From assembly GCF_021311115.1 (NCBI RefSeq), contig NZ_JAJTNP010000002.1, positions 558,001-622,000 of the forward strand: DNA of 64,000 nucleotides, read 5' to 3'. The notes beneath the pieces were generated by a model. The model saw nothing but the letters and a program-made list of their open reading frames with translations. It made no database searches and was not told where the DNA came from. This DNA comes from Chryseobacterium gwangjuense (lineage in GTDB: Bacteria > Bacteroidota > Bacteroidia > Flavobacteriales > Weeksellaceae). Positions 24,158 to 33,390 of the stretch are shown one piece after another. A program made the translations under genes and the position numbers. The stretch's first letter is position 1; the number at the start of each line of letters is the position of its first letter.

Positions 24158-24874
24158 ATGAAAAAACTGGTCATAATTCCAACTTATAACGAAAAGGAAA
24201 ATATTGAAAATATTATTTCCGCAGTTTTTGCATTGGAAGATGACTTTCATATTTTAGTTGTGGATGATTCATCTCCCGATGGAACGGCTGAAATTGTAAA
24301 AGAGTTGCAGAAGAAATTTCCGCACTATCTGCACTTATCAATCAGAAAAGTGAAAGATGGGTTAGGAAAAGCATACATTCACGGGTTTAAATGGGCAATC
24401 GAGAATAAATATGATTATATTTTCGAAATGGATGCCGATTTTTCTCACAATCCGAATGATTTACCAAAACTTTATGAAGCTTGTTTAAATGCAGACATGG
24501 CAATCGGTTCCCGATATTCAAAAGGAGTAAATGTGGTGAACTGGCCGATGGGAAGGGTGCTGCTTTCGTATTTTGCATCAAAATACGTAAGATTCGTATT
24601 GGGGCTTCCTATTCATGATACAACCGCTGGTTTTGTTTGTTTTTCAAGAAAAGTGCTGGAAGAAATAGGACTGGATAATGTAAAATTAAAAGGTTACGGA
24701 TTTCAGATAGAAATGAAATTCAGAACATTTAAGAAAGGCTTTAAAATTGTAGAAGTTCCTATTATTTTCACCAACAGAATTTTAGGAGAGAGCAAAATGA
24801 ATGGTGGAATTATTCACGAAGCTGTTTTTGGCGTTTTAAACTTAAAATGGAAATCAATCATCAACAGATTATGA
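24158..24874 (+). CDS. Polyprenol monophosphomannose synthase-like GT2 glycosyltransferase
   Basis: A 238-residue GT-A glycosyltransferase. Motifs are VIIPTYNEKENIE, ILVVDDSSPDGTAEIV, the metal-binding MDADFSHNP and GSRYSKGVNVVNWP, then DTTAGFVCFSRKVLE. This order is that of dolichol/polyprenol-phosphate mannose synthases, which transfer mannose from GDP-mannose to a lipid phosphate on the cytoplasmic face of the membrane. No C-terminal membrane domain is attached. The ATG at 24158 is preferred because the promoter box overlaps the longer frame. It opens an operon with DUF4296, tgt and lptF/G; its stop overlaps the next ATG (ATGA). Confidence 0.9.
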   Translation: MKKLVIIPTYNEKENIENIISAVFALEDDFHILVVDDSSPDGTAEIVKELQKKFPHYLHLSIRKVKDGLGKAYIHGFKWAIENKYDYIFEMDADFSHNPNDLPKLYEACLNADMAIGSRYSKGVNVVNWPMGRVLLSYFASKYVRFVLGLPIHDTTAGFVCFSRKVLEEIGLDNVKLKGYGFQIEMKFRTFKKGFKIVEVPIIFTNRILGESKMNGGIIHEAVFGVLNLKWKSIINRL

Positions 24875-25248
24875 GAAAACTGATCTTCATTTTTACTTTG
24901 TTAAGTATGTTTTCTTGTGGAGACTACATCGACAAGCCTAAAAATCTTATCCCAAAAGATCAGATGGCAGAGATTCTTGCGGATCTGGCGATTAATGATC
25001 AGGCAACTTATGTGTATCCGAACACAAATCTGGAAGCAGGGACAAGATATGTTCTTAAATCTCATAACGTGAAATCAGAAGATTTTGTCGAAAGTTTCAA
25101 GTATTATGTGGTGAAACAAAAGATGCAGGGAATTGCTGAAGATGCTCAGGGAATTTTATTAGAAAAAGATCCGAAAGCAGACAAATACATACAAGATAAA
25201 TTGAAGAAAAACGGAATTCCTCAAAATATTCCGACTTTATCAAGATAA
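24871..25248 (+). CDS. DUF4296 lipoprotein
   Basis: A 125-residue small lipoprotein: signal peptide with lipobox LSMFSC (Cys17), then the DUF4296 domain (IPKDQMAEILADLAINDQ, then YVLKSHNVKSEDFVESFKYY). The family is restricted to Bacteroidota and has no known function. The ATG at 24871 overlaps the upstream stop; the frame is open further up but only into the glycosyltransferase gene. It lies six bases before tgt. Conserved placement next to envelope genes suggests an outer- or inner-membrane lipoprotein. Confidence 0.88.
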   Translation: MRKLIFIFTLLSMFSCGDYIDKPKNLIPKDQMAEILADLAINDQATYVYPNTNLEAGTRYVLKSHNVKSEDFVESFKYYVVKQKMQGIAEDAQGILLEKDPKADKYIQDKLKKNGIPQNIPTLSR

Positions 25249-25254
25249 TTAAAG

Positions 25255-26388
25255 ATGCAAAAGTTTTTTAATATAGAAAAAACCTCTGAAGGGAAGGCGA
25301 GAGCGGGTGAAATTACCACAGATCACGGTAAGATTCAGACGCCTATTTTTATGCCTGTAGGAACTGTAGCAAGTGTAAAGACCGTTCATCAAAGAGAATT
25401 AAAAGAAGACATAAAAGCTCAGATTATTCTGGGTAACACCTATCACCTTTACCTTCGCCCGGGAATGGAGACGATGGAAGCAGCAGGAGGTTTACATAAA
25501 TTTATGAATTGGGATCTTCCTATTTTGACAGATTCTGGAGGTTTTCAGGTGTTTTCATTGGCGAGCAGCAGAAAAATGTCAGAGGAGGGTGCAAGATTCA
25601 AATCTCATATCGACGGAAGTTATCATATGTTTTCTCCGGAAAAATCAATGGAAATCCAACGACAGATCGGAGCTGATATTTTCATGGCTTTTGACGAATG
25701 TGTAGCATATCCTTGTGAATATAACCAAGCAAAGACATCAATGGAACTTACTCACCGTTGGTTAAAAAGATGTATTGAATGGACTGAAAATAATCCTGAA
25801 TTATATGGTCACAAGCAAAGACTTTTCCCAATTGTACAAGGTTCTACTTTTTCAGATTTAAGAAAGATTTCGGCAGAAGTAATTGCAGAAGCCGGAGCAG
25901 AAGGGAATGCAATCGGAGGACTTTCTGTAGGAGAACCTGAAGAAGAAATGTATAGAATTACCGATGAGGTTACTGATATTCTGCCAAAAGAAAAACCAAG
26001 ATATCTGATGGGAGTAGGAACTCCATGGAATATTTTGGAGTCTATTGGGTTGGGAATTGATATGATGGATTGTGTAATGCCTACCAGAAATGCCAGAAAT
26101 GCAATGCTTTTCACCTGGAAAGGAGTGATGAATATGAAAAACGAAAAGTGGAAAAAAGATTTTTCTCCTTTAGACGAGTTTGGAACAAGTTTCGTAGACA
26201 GAGAATATTCAAAGGCATATGTGAGACATTTATTTGTTTCTAAAGAATATTTAGCGAAACAAATCGCTTCAATTCATAACTTGGCATTTTATTTAGATTT
26301 GGTAAAAGTAGCAAGAGAACATATTATGGCAGGAGATTTTTATCAATGGAAAAATTCTGTAGTTCCTGTTCTTAGACAAAGATTATAA
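25255..26388 (+). CDS. tgt: Queuine tRNA-ribosyltransferase without the usual zinc cysteines
   Basis: A 377-residue TGT that swaps guanine 34 for preQ1 in GUN-anticodon tRNAs. The catalytic and substrate motifs are intact: LTDSGGFQVFSLASSRK (first Asp), AFDECVAYP, IGGLSVGEP and the nucleophile region GIGLGIDMMDCVMPTRNARN. The C-terminal zinc motif, normally CxCxxC followed by SRAYLRH, here reads DEFGTSFVDREYSKAYVRH, so the cysteines are gone while the helix and His remain. I recall the same in other Bacteroidota Tgt, so it is probably functional. Third gene of the operon. Confidence 0.95.
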   Translation: MQKFFNIEKTSEGKARAGEITTDHGKIQTPIFMPVGTVASVKTVHQRELKEDIKAQIILGNTYHLYLRPGMETMEAAGGLHKFMNWDLPILTDSGGFQVFSLASSRKMSEEGARFKSHIDGSYHMFSPEKSMEIQRQIGADIFMAFDECVAYPCEYNQAKTSMELTHRWLKRCIEWTENNPELYGHKQRLFPIVQGSTFSDLRKISAEVIAEAGAEGNAIGGLSVGEPEEEMYRITDEVTDILPKEKPRYLMGVGTPWNILESIGLGIDMMDCVMPTRNARNAMLFTWKGVMNMKNEKWKKDFSPLDEFGTSFVDREYSKAYVRHLFVSKEYLAKQIASIHNLAFYLDLVKVAREHIMAGDFYQWKNSVVPVLRQRL

Positions 26389-26395
26389 AGGAGGC

Positions 26396-27508
26396 ATGGT
26401 TACAATTATAGATAAATATATCATCAAAAAATATCTTGGGACATTCAGTTTCATGCTGATATTGTTGTCTGTAGTTGTATTAGTGATCGATGTTCAGCAG
26501 AAGATTCCGAGAATACAGAGTGCAACAGAACTTGATCCTAAATTAAATCTTACCTACTTTTTGGTCCATTTCTATCCGTTTTGGATTGTCAATCTGGTAA
26601 TGACCTTTTTGTCTATTCTGGTGTTTATCTCTGTGATTTATTTTACCTCAAGAATGGCGAACAATACGGAAATTGTTGCGGTGATTAGTAGTGGAGCAAG
26701 CTTTCATCGTTTTGCGAAACCTTATTTGCTGACTTCTGTTTTTATTGCCGGGATTTCCCTTGTGGTGAATCATTTCGTATTGCCTTGGGCAAATATTAAG
26801 AAAAACGAGCTCGAAGCATACACTTACAATGCCAGAAATAAAGAAAAATTACTGGGAACAGCTCCTGCTTCGGCTCAAATAAGCCGAACAGAATACATTT
26901 TTGTTAATTCCTGGAATAAAAGAGAGCAGAGAGGTTCAGGATTCATTTTTCAGAAGTTCGATAAGGACAGAAAAATGATTTATGAGCTAAAAGCCTCAGA
27001 TGTGTATTGGGACAAAGATAAAAAGCAGTTTGTCCTGAATAATTATCTTGAAAAAAATGTAAATAGCGATAACACAGAAAAGCTTGGTAATGGAGTGGAA
27101 CTCAGAAAAAGCTATGGACATAATCCGGAAGAGCTTTTTCCGAATGAACTTTTGGGGCAGAATAAAACCACTCCTGAACTGATGAAGTTTATCGATAGAG
27201 AAAAAGCAAAAGGAAACAGTAATTTAAATACCCATTTAAATGAGCTGTATCAAAGAACTTCAATGCCCGTCTCTATTATCATTCTTACGTTTTTGGCGCT
27301 TTCATTATCTTCCCAGAAAAAGAGGGGAGGATTAGGGATTAACCTTGCTGTAGGGATTTCTTTAGCCTTTGTTTTTGTTTTCTCCTTTGAAGCTTTAAAA
27401 GTCGTTTCTGAAAATAAAAGTATGTCACCGGCTTTGGCAATGTGGTTCCCCAATATGGTCTTCTTTCCTCTTGCAGCCTATTTGTATTTGAAAAGAGCCA
27501 ATCAGTAA
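26396..27508 (+). CDS. LptF/LptG family permease
   Basis: A 370-residue inner-membrane protein of the YjgP/YjgQ family: three hydrophobic helices at the N-terminus (about 14-33, 55-80, 100-125), a periplasmic beta-rich domain (about 130-265) and three C-terminal helices (about 285-366). These permeases work with LptB/LptC to extract lipopolysaccharide for export to the outer membrane. Whether it is LptF or LptG cannot be decided here. It follows tgt by seven bases. Its 3' end overlaps the convergent birA gene by seven bases. Confidence 0.9.
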   Translation: MVTIIDKYIIKKYLGTFSFMLILLSVVVLVIDVQQKIPRIQSATELDPKLNLTYFLVHFYPFWIVNLVMTFLSILVFISVIYFTSRMANNTEIVAVISSGASFHRFAKPYLLTSVFIAGISLVVNHFVLPWANIKKNELEAYTYNARNKEKLLGTAPASAQISRTEYIFVNSWNKREQRGSGFIFQKFDKDRKMIYELKASDVYWDKDKKQFVLNNYLEKNVNSDNTEKLGNGVELRKSYGHNPEELFPNELLGQNKTTPELMKFIDREKAKGNSNLNTHLNELYQRTSMPVSIIILTFLALSLSSQKKRGGLGINLAVGISLAFVFVFSFEALKVVSENKSMSPALAMWFPNMVFFPLAAYLYLKRANQ

Positions 27509-28215
27509 AGAAGTTTTATTTCTTTATGATAAAAAGATCGTAAACCCTCTTCCAGCTCAATCCACAGTTCTCCTTTTTCGTCGGCACGTCTTATGATGCC
27601 ATTTTGTCTCTTTTTGTCGAGTTCAAAAACAGAAATTTCGTCTTTTCTGAATAAATGAGCATTAAAAGAATCCATAATTTCCTGTTCGGAAGGGATGTTT
27701 TGAAGCTTTTCAACCAGAAAGTCATGCAGATTTAAAACAAGCTCATTAAGATCAAAATGCTTTCCTGTTTGTGTTAAAAGAGATCCTGCATTAGATATTT
27801 CATCAAATTTTTCCTGTAAAATGTTGAAGCCGGCTCCAATGATGAAATAATTATTTTGATTAATTTTTTTCTTTTCGATTAAAATTCCAACGATTTTTTT
27901 ATTTTTAAGGATAATATCGTTTGGCCATTTTATTTTTACTCCGTTTTCAGTCAAATTGGCAAGGAAGTCCCGTATGATAATTGCGGTATAATAATTGAAC
28001 ATAAAATCTGAAACCAAAATGTTTTGAGTTTTTACCGCTAATGTATACGCTAAATTTTTTCCTACAGTTGCTGCCCATGTATTTCCGTACTGTCCGCGAC
28101 CCTGGGTTTGGTGGAAAGTATGCAACGAAATAAAATCTGAATCATCATAAAGTAAAAACTTTGATATTTCGTCATTAGTAGAAGAGCATTCCTTTAGGTA
28201 GAATAGTTGGCTCAT
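27502..28215 (-). CDS. birA: Biotin--[acetyl-CoA-carboxylase] ligase, monofunctional
   Basis: A 237-residue biotin protein ligase lacking the N-terminal DNA-binding domain of E. coli BirA, so it biotinylates but should not repress. The motifs are SSTNDEISKFL, the biotinyl-AMP loop GRGQYGNTWAA, and KWPNDIILKNKKIVGILIE with the catalytic Lys region, followed by the C-terminal SH3-like domain. It attaches biotin to the carrier domain of acetyl-CoA carboxylase and related enzymes. It overlaps the end of the lptF/G gene tail to tail and is divergent from rsfS. Confidence 0.94.
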   Translation of the reverse strand: MSQLFYLKECSSTNDEISKFLLYDDSDFISLHTFHQTQGRGQYGNTWAATVGKNLAYTLAVKTQNILVSDFMFNYYTAIIIRDFLANLTENGVKIKWPNDIILKNKKIVGILIEKKKINQNNYFIIGAGFNILQEKFDEISNAGSLLTQTGKHFDLNELVLNLHDFLVEKLQNIPSEQEIMDSFNAHLFRKDEISVFELDKKRQNGIIRRADEKGELWIELEEGLRSFYHKEIKLLY

Positions 28216-28274
28216 TTAAGAAAACTTTAAGACATTAAGGGGTTAAAAGTAAGGCTAAAGTAAAAGAAAAACAA

Positions 28275-28282
28275 TAAATTTG
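28275..28282 (+). promoter_or_regulatory. Minus-7 box of the rsfS-ftsH operon
   Basis: TAAATTTG lies 19 nt before the rsfS ATG at 28302. Confidence 0.5.
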
Positions 28283-28301
28283 CAGATTATAGTATTTTTT
28301 A

Positions 28302-28670
28302 ATGAATAAAACAGCAGAAAAACAGGCGCTAATAGATAAAATTGTAGAGGCTATTCAAGATGTAAAAGGTGAAGACATTATGATTTTCGATCTTTCAAAC
28401 ATTGAAAACTCTGTAGCAGAAACTTTTATAATTTGTAGCGGAAATTCAAACACACAAGTATCTGCGTTAGCAGGAAGTGTTGAGAAAAAAGTAAGAAACG
28501 ATCTTAAAGACAGACCTTGGCATGTAGAAGGGACAGAAAATTCTATGTGGGTTTTGGTAGACTATGTAACGGTAGTCGTTCATATTTTCCAAAAAGAAGT
28601 TCGTGAATATTACGATATCGAGGAACTTTGGGGAGATGCCAAAATCACAAAAGTTGAGAATGAATTTTAA
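28302..28670 (+). CDS. rsfS: Ribosome silencing factor
   Basis: A 122-residue RsfS/Iojap protein, which binds ribosomal protein uL14 and blocks subunit joining when nutrients are short. The family core is clear: IMIFDLSNIENSVAETFIIC, SGNSNTQVSALAGSVEKK, then PWHVEGTENSMWVLVDYVTV and VHIFQKEVREYYDIEELWGD. Full length. It lies 16 bases before ftsH and starts that operon. Confidence 0.97.
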   Translation: MNKTAEKQALIDKIVEAIQDVKGEDIMIFDLSNIENSVAETFIICSGNSNTQVSALAGSVEKKVRNDLKDRPWHVEGTENSMWVLVDYVTVVVHIFQKEVREYYDIEELWGDAKITKVENEF

Positions 28671-28686
28671 ATTTTAAAAAGTATAA

Positions 28687-30699
28687 ATGAACAATAAGGG
28701 ATTTAACTGGTTTTTTCCAATAATAATCATTGCTCTTTTGTTATTTGTTGGCTCCAATTTCCTAGGAGGCGACGGTGCAAAATCTATTGATGAAGATGGC
28801 TTCTTCAGAGAAATGCAGGCGGGAAAAGTTCAGAACATTATAATTTATAAAGATACTGAGAAAGCGGATGTATTCCTTACTAAAGCTGCAAAATCGGCAT
28901 CAGTGGATAAGGCAAAACAAAACGATCCTCTTGCTGCATTTTCAGTGTCTCCAAAAGCAGATTTTACTGTTAAATATGGAGATCTTCAGCTTTTTCTTCA
29001 AAAGTTTGATAAAGTAAAAGCGACGAGTCCGGCTATAGCAACTACAAAAGATTATGGCACCGGAAAAAATCCTATGATGGAGATTCTTATTCAGGCATTA
29101 ATCTGGATTACTATTTTAGGAATATTTTATTTCTTTCTTTTCAGAAAAATGGGAAGCGGAGGCGGACCTGGCGGACAAATTTTCTCTATCGGGAAATCTA
29201 AAGCTAAGCTTTTTGACGAAAAAGAAAGAATTCAGGTAACATTCAAAGATGTTGCTGGTTTGGAAGGAGCTAAAGAAGAGGTTCAGGAAGTGGTAGATTT
29301 CTTGAAAAACTCAGAAAAGTATACAAAACTTGGAGGTAAGATTCCTAAAGGTGTTCTTTTGGTAGGACCTCCGGGAACAGGTAAAACGTTATTGGCGAAA
29401 GCGGTGGCGGGTGAAGCTAAAGTTCCTTTCTTCTCACTTTCAGGTTCAGATTTCGTAGAAATGTTCGTTGGAGTAGGAGCTTCAAGAGTAAGAGACCTTT
29501 TTGCTCAGGCTAAAGCTAAATCTCCTGCCATTATCTTTATTGATGAGATTGATGCAATCGGACGTGCAAGAGGAAAAAACAATTTCTCTGGCGGAAACGA
29601 CGAAAGAGAAAATACATTGAACCAGTTGTTAACTGAAATGGATGGTTTCGGAACAGATACGAACGTAATTGTAATGGCAGCAACCAACAGAGCGGATATC
29701 CTGGATAAAGCTTTGATGAGAGCCGGACGTTTTGACCGTTCAATCTATGTGGACCTTCCGGAATTGCATGAAAGAAGACAAATTTTTGATGTTCACTTAA
29801 AGAAAATCAAACTTGATGATAATGTCGACAGAGAGTTTTTGGCAAAACAAACTCCCGGATTCAGTGGTGCTGATATTGCAAATGTTTGTAATGAAGCAGC
29901 GTTAATCGCAGCAAGAAACAATCATACTTCGGTAACGAAACAGGATTTCCTTGATGCAGTAGACAGAATCATTGGTGGTCTTGAAAAGAAAAATAAAGCC
30001 ATCAAACCTTCTGAAAAGAGAAGAGTGGCTTATCATGAAGCGGGGCACGCTACAATTTCTTGGTTGGTAGAGCATGCTTCTCCACTATTGAAAGTAACAA
30101 TTGTTCCGAGAGGACGTTCTTTAGGAGCAGCTTGGTATTTGCCGGAAGAAAGACAGTTGACAACGACTGAACAAATGTTGGACGAAATGTGTGCAACATT
30201 AGGAGGTAGAGCTGCAGAACAGGTGATTTTTGACAATATTTCTACCGGTGCGCTCTCTGATTTGGAAAGTGTAACGAAAAGAGCTCAGGCAATGGTTACG
30301 ATCTACGGTTTGAGCCCAAATATTGGTAATATTTCTTACTATGACAGTTCAGGTCAGTCGGAATATTCTTTCGGGAAGCCTTATTCTGAAGAAACCGCTA
30401 AAAAAATCGATATTGAAATCAAAGCAATCATTGAAGATCAATACGACAGAGCGATTAGAATTTTGACTGAGAACAAGGATAAATTGGATGCTTTGGCAAA
30501 CAAACTATTAGAAAAAGAAGTCATCTTCCGTGAAGATTTGGAAGAAGTATTCGGAAAAAGAGCTTGGGATCCGGAATTAACGGAAAAACCTGTAACGAAT
30601 ACCATTCCTGACGGGAAGGACAATGCGGAAGAAATAACAATTAAAGACAAAGAAGAGGAAAGCGAAATTCAGGCTCCTGAAAGTTCTTCTCAACTATAA
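28687..30699 (+). CDS. ftsH: ATP-dependent zinc metalloprotease FtsH
   Basis: A 670-residue membrane AAA+ protease that degrades unfolded membrane proteins and regulatory targets. TM1 is at about 9-25 and TM2 at about 133-152, with a periplasmic part of about 105 residues between. The AAA module has Walker A GPPGTGKT (227-234), Walker B IIFIDEID and the second region of homology [20 protein letters not shown]. The protease zinc site is HEAGH (450-454). A charged Asp/Glu-rich tail closes the protein. It is followed by a strong terminator, so the LUD-cdsA-psd genes are a separate unit. Confidence 0.98.
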   Translation: MNNKGFNWFFPIIIIALLLFVGSNFLGGDGAKSIDEDGFFREMQAGKVQNIIIYKDTEKADVFLTKAAKSASVDKAKQNDPLAAFSVSPKADFTVKYGDLQLFLQKFDKVKATSPAIATTKDYGTGKNPMMEILIQALIWITILGIFYFFLFRKMGSGGGPGGQIFSIGKSKAKLFDEKERIQVTFKDVAGLEGAKEEVQEVVDFLKNSEKYTKLGGKIPKGVLLVGPPGTGKTLLAKAVAGEAKVPFFSLSGSDFVEMFVGVGASRVRDLFAQAKAKSPAIIFIDEIDAIGRARGKNNFSGGNDERENTLNQLLTEMDGFGTDTNVIVMAATNRADILDKALMRAGRFDRSIYVDLPELHERRQIFDVHLKKIKLDDNVDREFLAKQTPGFSGADIANVCNEAALIAARNNHTSVTKQDFLDAVDRIIGGLEKKNKAIKPSEKRRVAYHEAGHATISWLVEHASPLLKVTIVPRGRSLGAAWYLPEERQLTTTEQMLDEMCATLGGRAAEQVIFDNISTGALSDLESVTKRAQAMVTIYGLSPNIGNISYYDSSGQSEYSFGKPYSEETAKKIDIEIKAIIEDQYDRAIRILTENKDKLDALANKLLEKEVIFREDLEEVFGKRAWDPELTEKPVTNTIPDGKDNAEEITIKDKEEESEIQAPESSSQL

Positions 30700-30724
30700 A
30701 ATCTTTAGAAATAAATAATTCTAC

Positions 30725-30752
30725 AACCTGACAATTCTAAAATTGTCAGGTT
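30725..30752 (+). terminator. Terminator of ftsH
   Basis: AACCTGACAATT (30725-30736) and AATTGTCAGGTT (30741-30752) are perfect 12-bp arms around CTAA, followed by TTTT. Confidence 0.93.
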
Positions 30753-30800
30753 TTTTCATATTTATACCTATATTTTTGGAATCTATTCTGATTTATTTTC

Positions 30801-30808
30801 TATTTTTG
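30801..30808 (+). promoter_or_regulatory. Minus-7 box of the LUD-cdsA-psd operon
   Basis: TATTTTTG lies 27 nt before the TTG start at 30836, after the ftsH terminator. Confidence 0.5.
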
Positions 30809-30835
30809 TATAAAGTTGACTAAAAATAGATTAAG

Positions 30836-31417
30836 TTGAATTTATTCAAGAAGATTGTAAGCAAACTTACCAACCAGCCTGAAGAAGAGGATACACAGAG
30901 CCTGGAGAAGCTTGGGGATTCGTTGAAAAATGCGGATCTTGATTATAAGTTTGCCCAATTGTTTACGCATTCGGGAGGGTTCTTTAATTACTGTGCAGAT
31001 GAAGGAGAAGCGTTACAGACTTTAAATCAAATTGTTAAAATAGAAGGAGTTAATAACGTGTTCTGTTGGGACAAAGAACTCCAGAACTTTTTAAATGTTG
31101 TGAGAGTTCCTTATACCTCAGAGTTGGAACATAGCAACGATTCTGCTTTTATTACCTGCGAATATCTTATTGCTTATGATGGCAGAATAATGCTGTCTCA
31201 TAATAATATTCTTCACTACCATTCTTCGAGGCTGCCAAGCAAAATTATTATCATCGCCAACGTTTCACAGATTGTGAATAATCTTAATGATGCGATGGGA
31301 AAAATAAAGAGGAATGGAAATATCAAAAATCTTACTTCAATCAGTGGAAACCAGTCAAAATTAGATACTGTTTCTAATTCAAATACGAAGTTGTTTTTAT
31401 TGCTGCTTGAAGATTAA
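30836..31417 (+). CDS. LUD-domain (lactate utilisation B/C-like) protein
   Basis: A 193-residue protein resembling the LUD domain (DUF162) of LutB/LutC: the central part holds ITCEYLIAYDGRIMLSHNNI and the C-terminal KIIIIANVSQIVNNLNDAMG and KLFLLLLED. No iron-sulfur cysteine motifs are present, so it is a LutC-like or solitary LUD protein. The start is TTG at 30836, supported by homologue-like N-terminus NLFKKIVSKL. It sits ahead of cdsA and psd, with no lutA/lutB nearby, so a lactate role is doubtful. Confidence 0.78.
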   Translation: MNLFKKIVSKLTNQPEEEDTQSLEKLGDSLKNADLDYKFAQLFTHSGGFFNYCADEGEALQTLNQIVKIEGVNNVFCWDKELQNFLNVVRVPYTSELEHSNDSAFITCEYLIAYDGRIMLSHNNILHYHSSRLPSKIIIIANVSQIVNNLNDAMGKIKRNGNIKNLTSISGNQSKLDTVSNSNTKLFLLLLED

Positions 31418-31442
31418 GCATCAACTTTCTAAATTTTAAATT

Positions 31443-32315
31443 TTGGACAAAAACCTTATTCAACGAACCCTTTCCGGAATTGTATATGTTGCAATTATTG
31501 TTTTATGTGTTACTCCGTTAGGTGCACAACTAATTAATTCTATTTCTCCGGATTTGGTTAAACAACAATATCTTTATTACGGACTGATTACATTTTTAAT
31601 GCTTGTAGGCACTTGGGAATGTGTGAAAATTGTACAGTTTGGTGATGGATATGAAAAATGGGTGGTGCTGCCGCTTATTGCTTTTATATTTTATCTGTTT
31701 TCTAAACGATACTTTAATTACGGTTTCTTTTTTGATTTCAGACTGAGCGAAATATTGGCAATTGTCTTAATTCTAATAGCAGTGGTTACGTTGTTTAAAT
31801 ATTCCAGCGAATTATACTATGACAGCGGAAAACTGATTTTTACGGTGATTTATGTTGCTCTTCCGTTCTCCTTTGCGTTGGGACTTCCGAAATTTACCTC
31901 TTACGACGATACGTTTTCCTTAGAAGTATTATTCCTGTTTATTTTAATATGGAGCAGTGATACTTTTGCCTACTTAACGGGTAAATTTTTCGGAAAACAT
32001 AAAATGGCTCCTAAAATCTCTCCTAAAAAAACCTGGGAAGGATATTTTGGTGGGGTCGTGTTAACGTTGGTGCTGTCTTATTTTATAGAACATCATCATT
32101 CAGACCTTAGAGGAAACTGGATGGTTGTTGGTTTTTTGGTGGCTGCATTTGCTCCTTTGGGAGATTTGGTGGAAAGTCAGCTGAAAAGAAATTTCGGAGT
32201 AAAAGACAGTGGAAACATCATTCCGGGACATGGTGGAGTATTAGATCGACTGGATAGTTTTTTAATCTGCGTTCCTGTCGTATATTTGTACTTTATTTTA
32301 GCAAAATTTATTTAA
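31443..32315 (+). CDS. cdsA: Phosphatidate cytidylyltransferase
   Basis: A 290-residue polytopic membrane enzyme making CDP-diacylglycerol from phosphatidate and CTP. About eight hydrophobic helices are visible. The CdsA signature is complete near the C-terminus: SDTFAYLTGKFFGKHKMAPK, ISPKKTWEGYFGG, then FAPLGDLVESQLKRNFGVKD and PGHGGVLDRLDS. The start is TTG at 31443. It precedes the phosphatidylserine decarboxylase-type gene by six bases, so two steps of phosphatidylethanolamine synthesis are encoded together. Confidence 0.95.
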   Translation: MDKNLIQRTLSGIVYVAIIVLCVTPLGAQLINSISPDLVKQQYLYYGLITFLMLVGTWECVKIVQFGDGYEKWVVLPLIAFIFYLFSKRYFNYGFFFDFRLSEILAIVLILIAVVTLFKYSSELYYDSGKLIFTVIYVALPFSFALGLPKFTSYDDTFSLEVLFLFILIWSSDTFAYLTGKFFGKHKMAPKISPKKTWEGYFGGVVLTLVLSYFIEHHHSDLRGNWMVVGFLVAAFAPLGDLVESQLKRNFGVKDSGNIIPGHGGVLDRLDSFLICVPVVYLYFILAKFI

Positions 32316-32321
32316 AATCTC

Positions 32322-32975
32322 ATGAAATTACACAAAGAGTCGAAAGGAACAATTACAGTAGCTACCATATTGTTCGTCATCTTAGGCGTATTAGCTATTT
32401 ACTTCCTTAAAATTTGGTCGTTACTCATTATTCTACCTTTGTTGGTAATATATAGTTTGGTATTTTGGTTTTTCCGAGTTCCGGATCGTAACATTTTAGA
32501 TCACAGAGAAAATGTGATAGCACCGGTTGACGGAAAGGTTGTGATGATCAAAGAAGTGGATGAGGATGAATTTATTAAAGGTAAAGCCATTCAGGTTTCT
32601 ATCTTTATGTCGCCTTTAAACGTTCATATTTGTAGATATCCGGTATCAGGAAATGTGATTTACAAAAAATACCATCCTGGAAAATATTTGGTGGCTTGGC
32701 ACGAGAAATCTTCTACTGAGAATGAAAGAACAACAGTTGCTGTAGAAACTTTAACCAACCATAAAGTGGTTTTCAGACAGATTGCCGGATATGTTGCTAG
32801 ACGAATTGTTTTCTATTGTAATGAAGGCGATGCTGCAAAAGCGGGACACGAGTTCGGATTTATCAAGTTCGGTTCAAGAATGGATGTTTTCTTGCCTTTG
32901 GATACTGAAATCATCTGTAAGATTGGTGATATTACCAAAGGAGGTTTGGATGTCATCGCAAAATTGAAAGATTAA
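32322..32975 (+). CDS. psd: Phosphatidylserine decarboxylase family protein
   Basis: A 217-residue short-type decarboxylase. Two hydrophobic helices (about 13-29 and 31-51) anchor it. The catalytic part includes VIAPVDGKVV, ISIFMSPLNVHICRYPVSG-like sequence at about 92-110 and the self-cleavage motif FGSRMD (183-188), where Ser185 would become the pyruvoyl group. It converts phosphatidylserine to phosphatidylethanolamine; the short family also includes archaeal homologues acting on archaetidylserine. The usual LGST is replaced by FGSR, as in many Bacteroidota. Last gene of the operon. Confidence 0.92.
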   Translation: MKLHKESKGTITVATILFVILGVLAIYFLKIWSLLIILPLLVIYSLVFWFFRVPDRNILDHRENVIAPVDGKVVMIKEVDEDEFIKGKAIQVSIFMSPLNVHICRYPVSGNVIYKKYHPGKYLVAWHEKSSTENERTTVAVETLTNHKVVFRQIAGYVARRIVFYCNEGDAAKAGHEFGFIKFGSRMDVFLPLDTEIICKIGDITKGGLDVIAKLKD

Positions 32976-32996
32976 GATTAATCTCAAAATATTTTT

Positions 32997-33026
32997 AAAA
33001 GACTGTTTCGAAAGGAGCGGTCTTTT
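32997..33026 (+). terminator. Terminator of psd
   Basis: AAAAGAC (32997-33003) pairs with GTCTTTT (33020-33026), extended inward by a wobble pair, a G-C pair and a TTTC/GAAA inner stem. It overlaps the stop of the convergent DUF1801 gene by two bases. Confidence 0.75.
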
Positions 33027-33372
33027 ATTTTATATAGCATTTAACCTCGTTAATCAGCTTTAAAATAAAATCGACAGGTAAATCCTCTTCCATGTCAATT
33101 AAAAGGATTTTAAACTTCTTTCTGCCTTCCTGTAAAAGCAATGGATGATCTAGTCTGTCTCCGTGGTAGAAACTTATATAATGTTTTTGATGCTTTTTGC
33201 TAAAGTAAAAATAGCACAGCATTTTCTTTTTGAATTTGAAAAAAGGCAATCCGAAACTTAATGTTTCAGTGATATGTTCAGGATCAGACTCCAGAATTTT
33301 TTTGCGCAAAAAAAGAAGAGTACTTCTTTCAGGCTCATCGATTCTGTAGAAGTACTCTTGTATAGGATTCAT
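33025..33372 (-). CDS. DUF1801 family protein
   Basis: A 115-residue cytoplasmic protein with the DUF1801 pattern: an early PIQEYFYRIDEPERSTLLFL, then ETLSFGLPFFKFKKKMLCYF and ISFYHGDRLDHP, ending in a basic helix. The family fold is small and its role unknown. The frame is open to 33468, but the ATG at 33372 (MNPIQEYF) matches family starts, and the longer version would translate a repeat element. It is convergent with psd. Confidence 0.83.
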   Translation of the reverse strand: MNPIQEYFYRIDEPERSTLLFLRKKILESDPEHITETLSFGLPFFKFKKKMLCYFYFSKKHQKHYISFYHGDRLDHPLLLQEGRKKFKILLIDMEEDLPVDFILKLINEVKCYIK

Positions 33373-33390
33373 TTTAAATCTTGTTTTACT

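Noticed and set aside
26387..26394. Perfect Shine-Dalgarno-like AAAGGAGG before lptF/G
   Set aside because: It lies only one base from the ATG, too close to work, and other genes here lack such sites.
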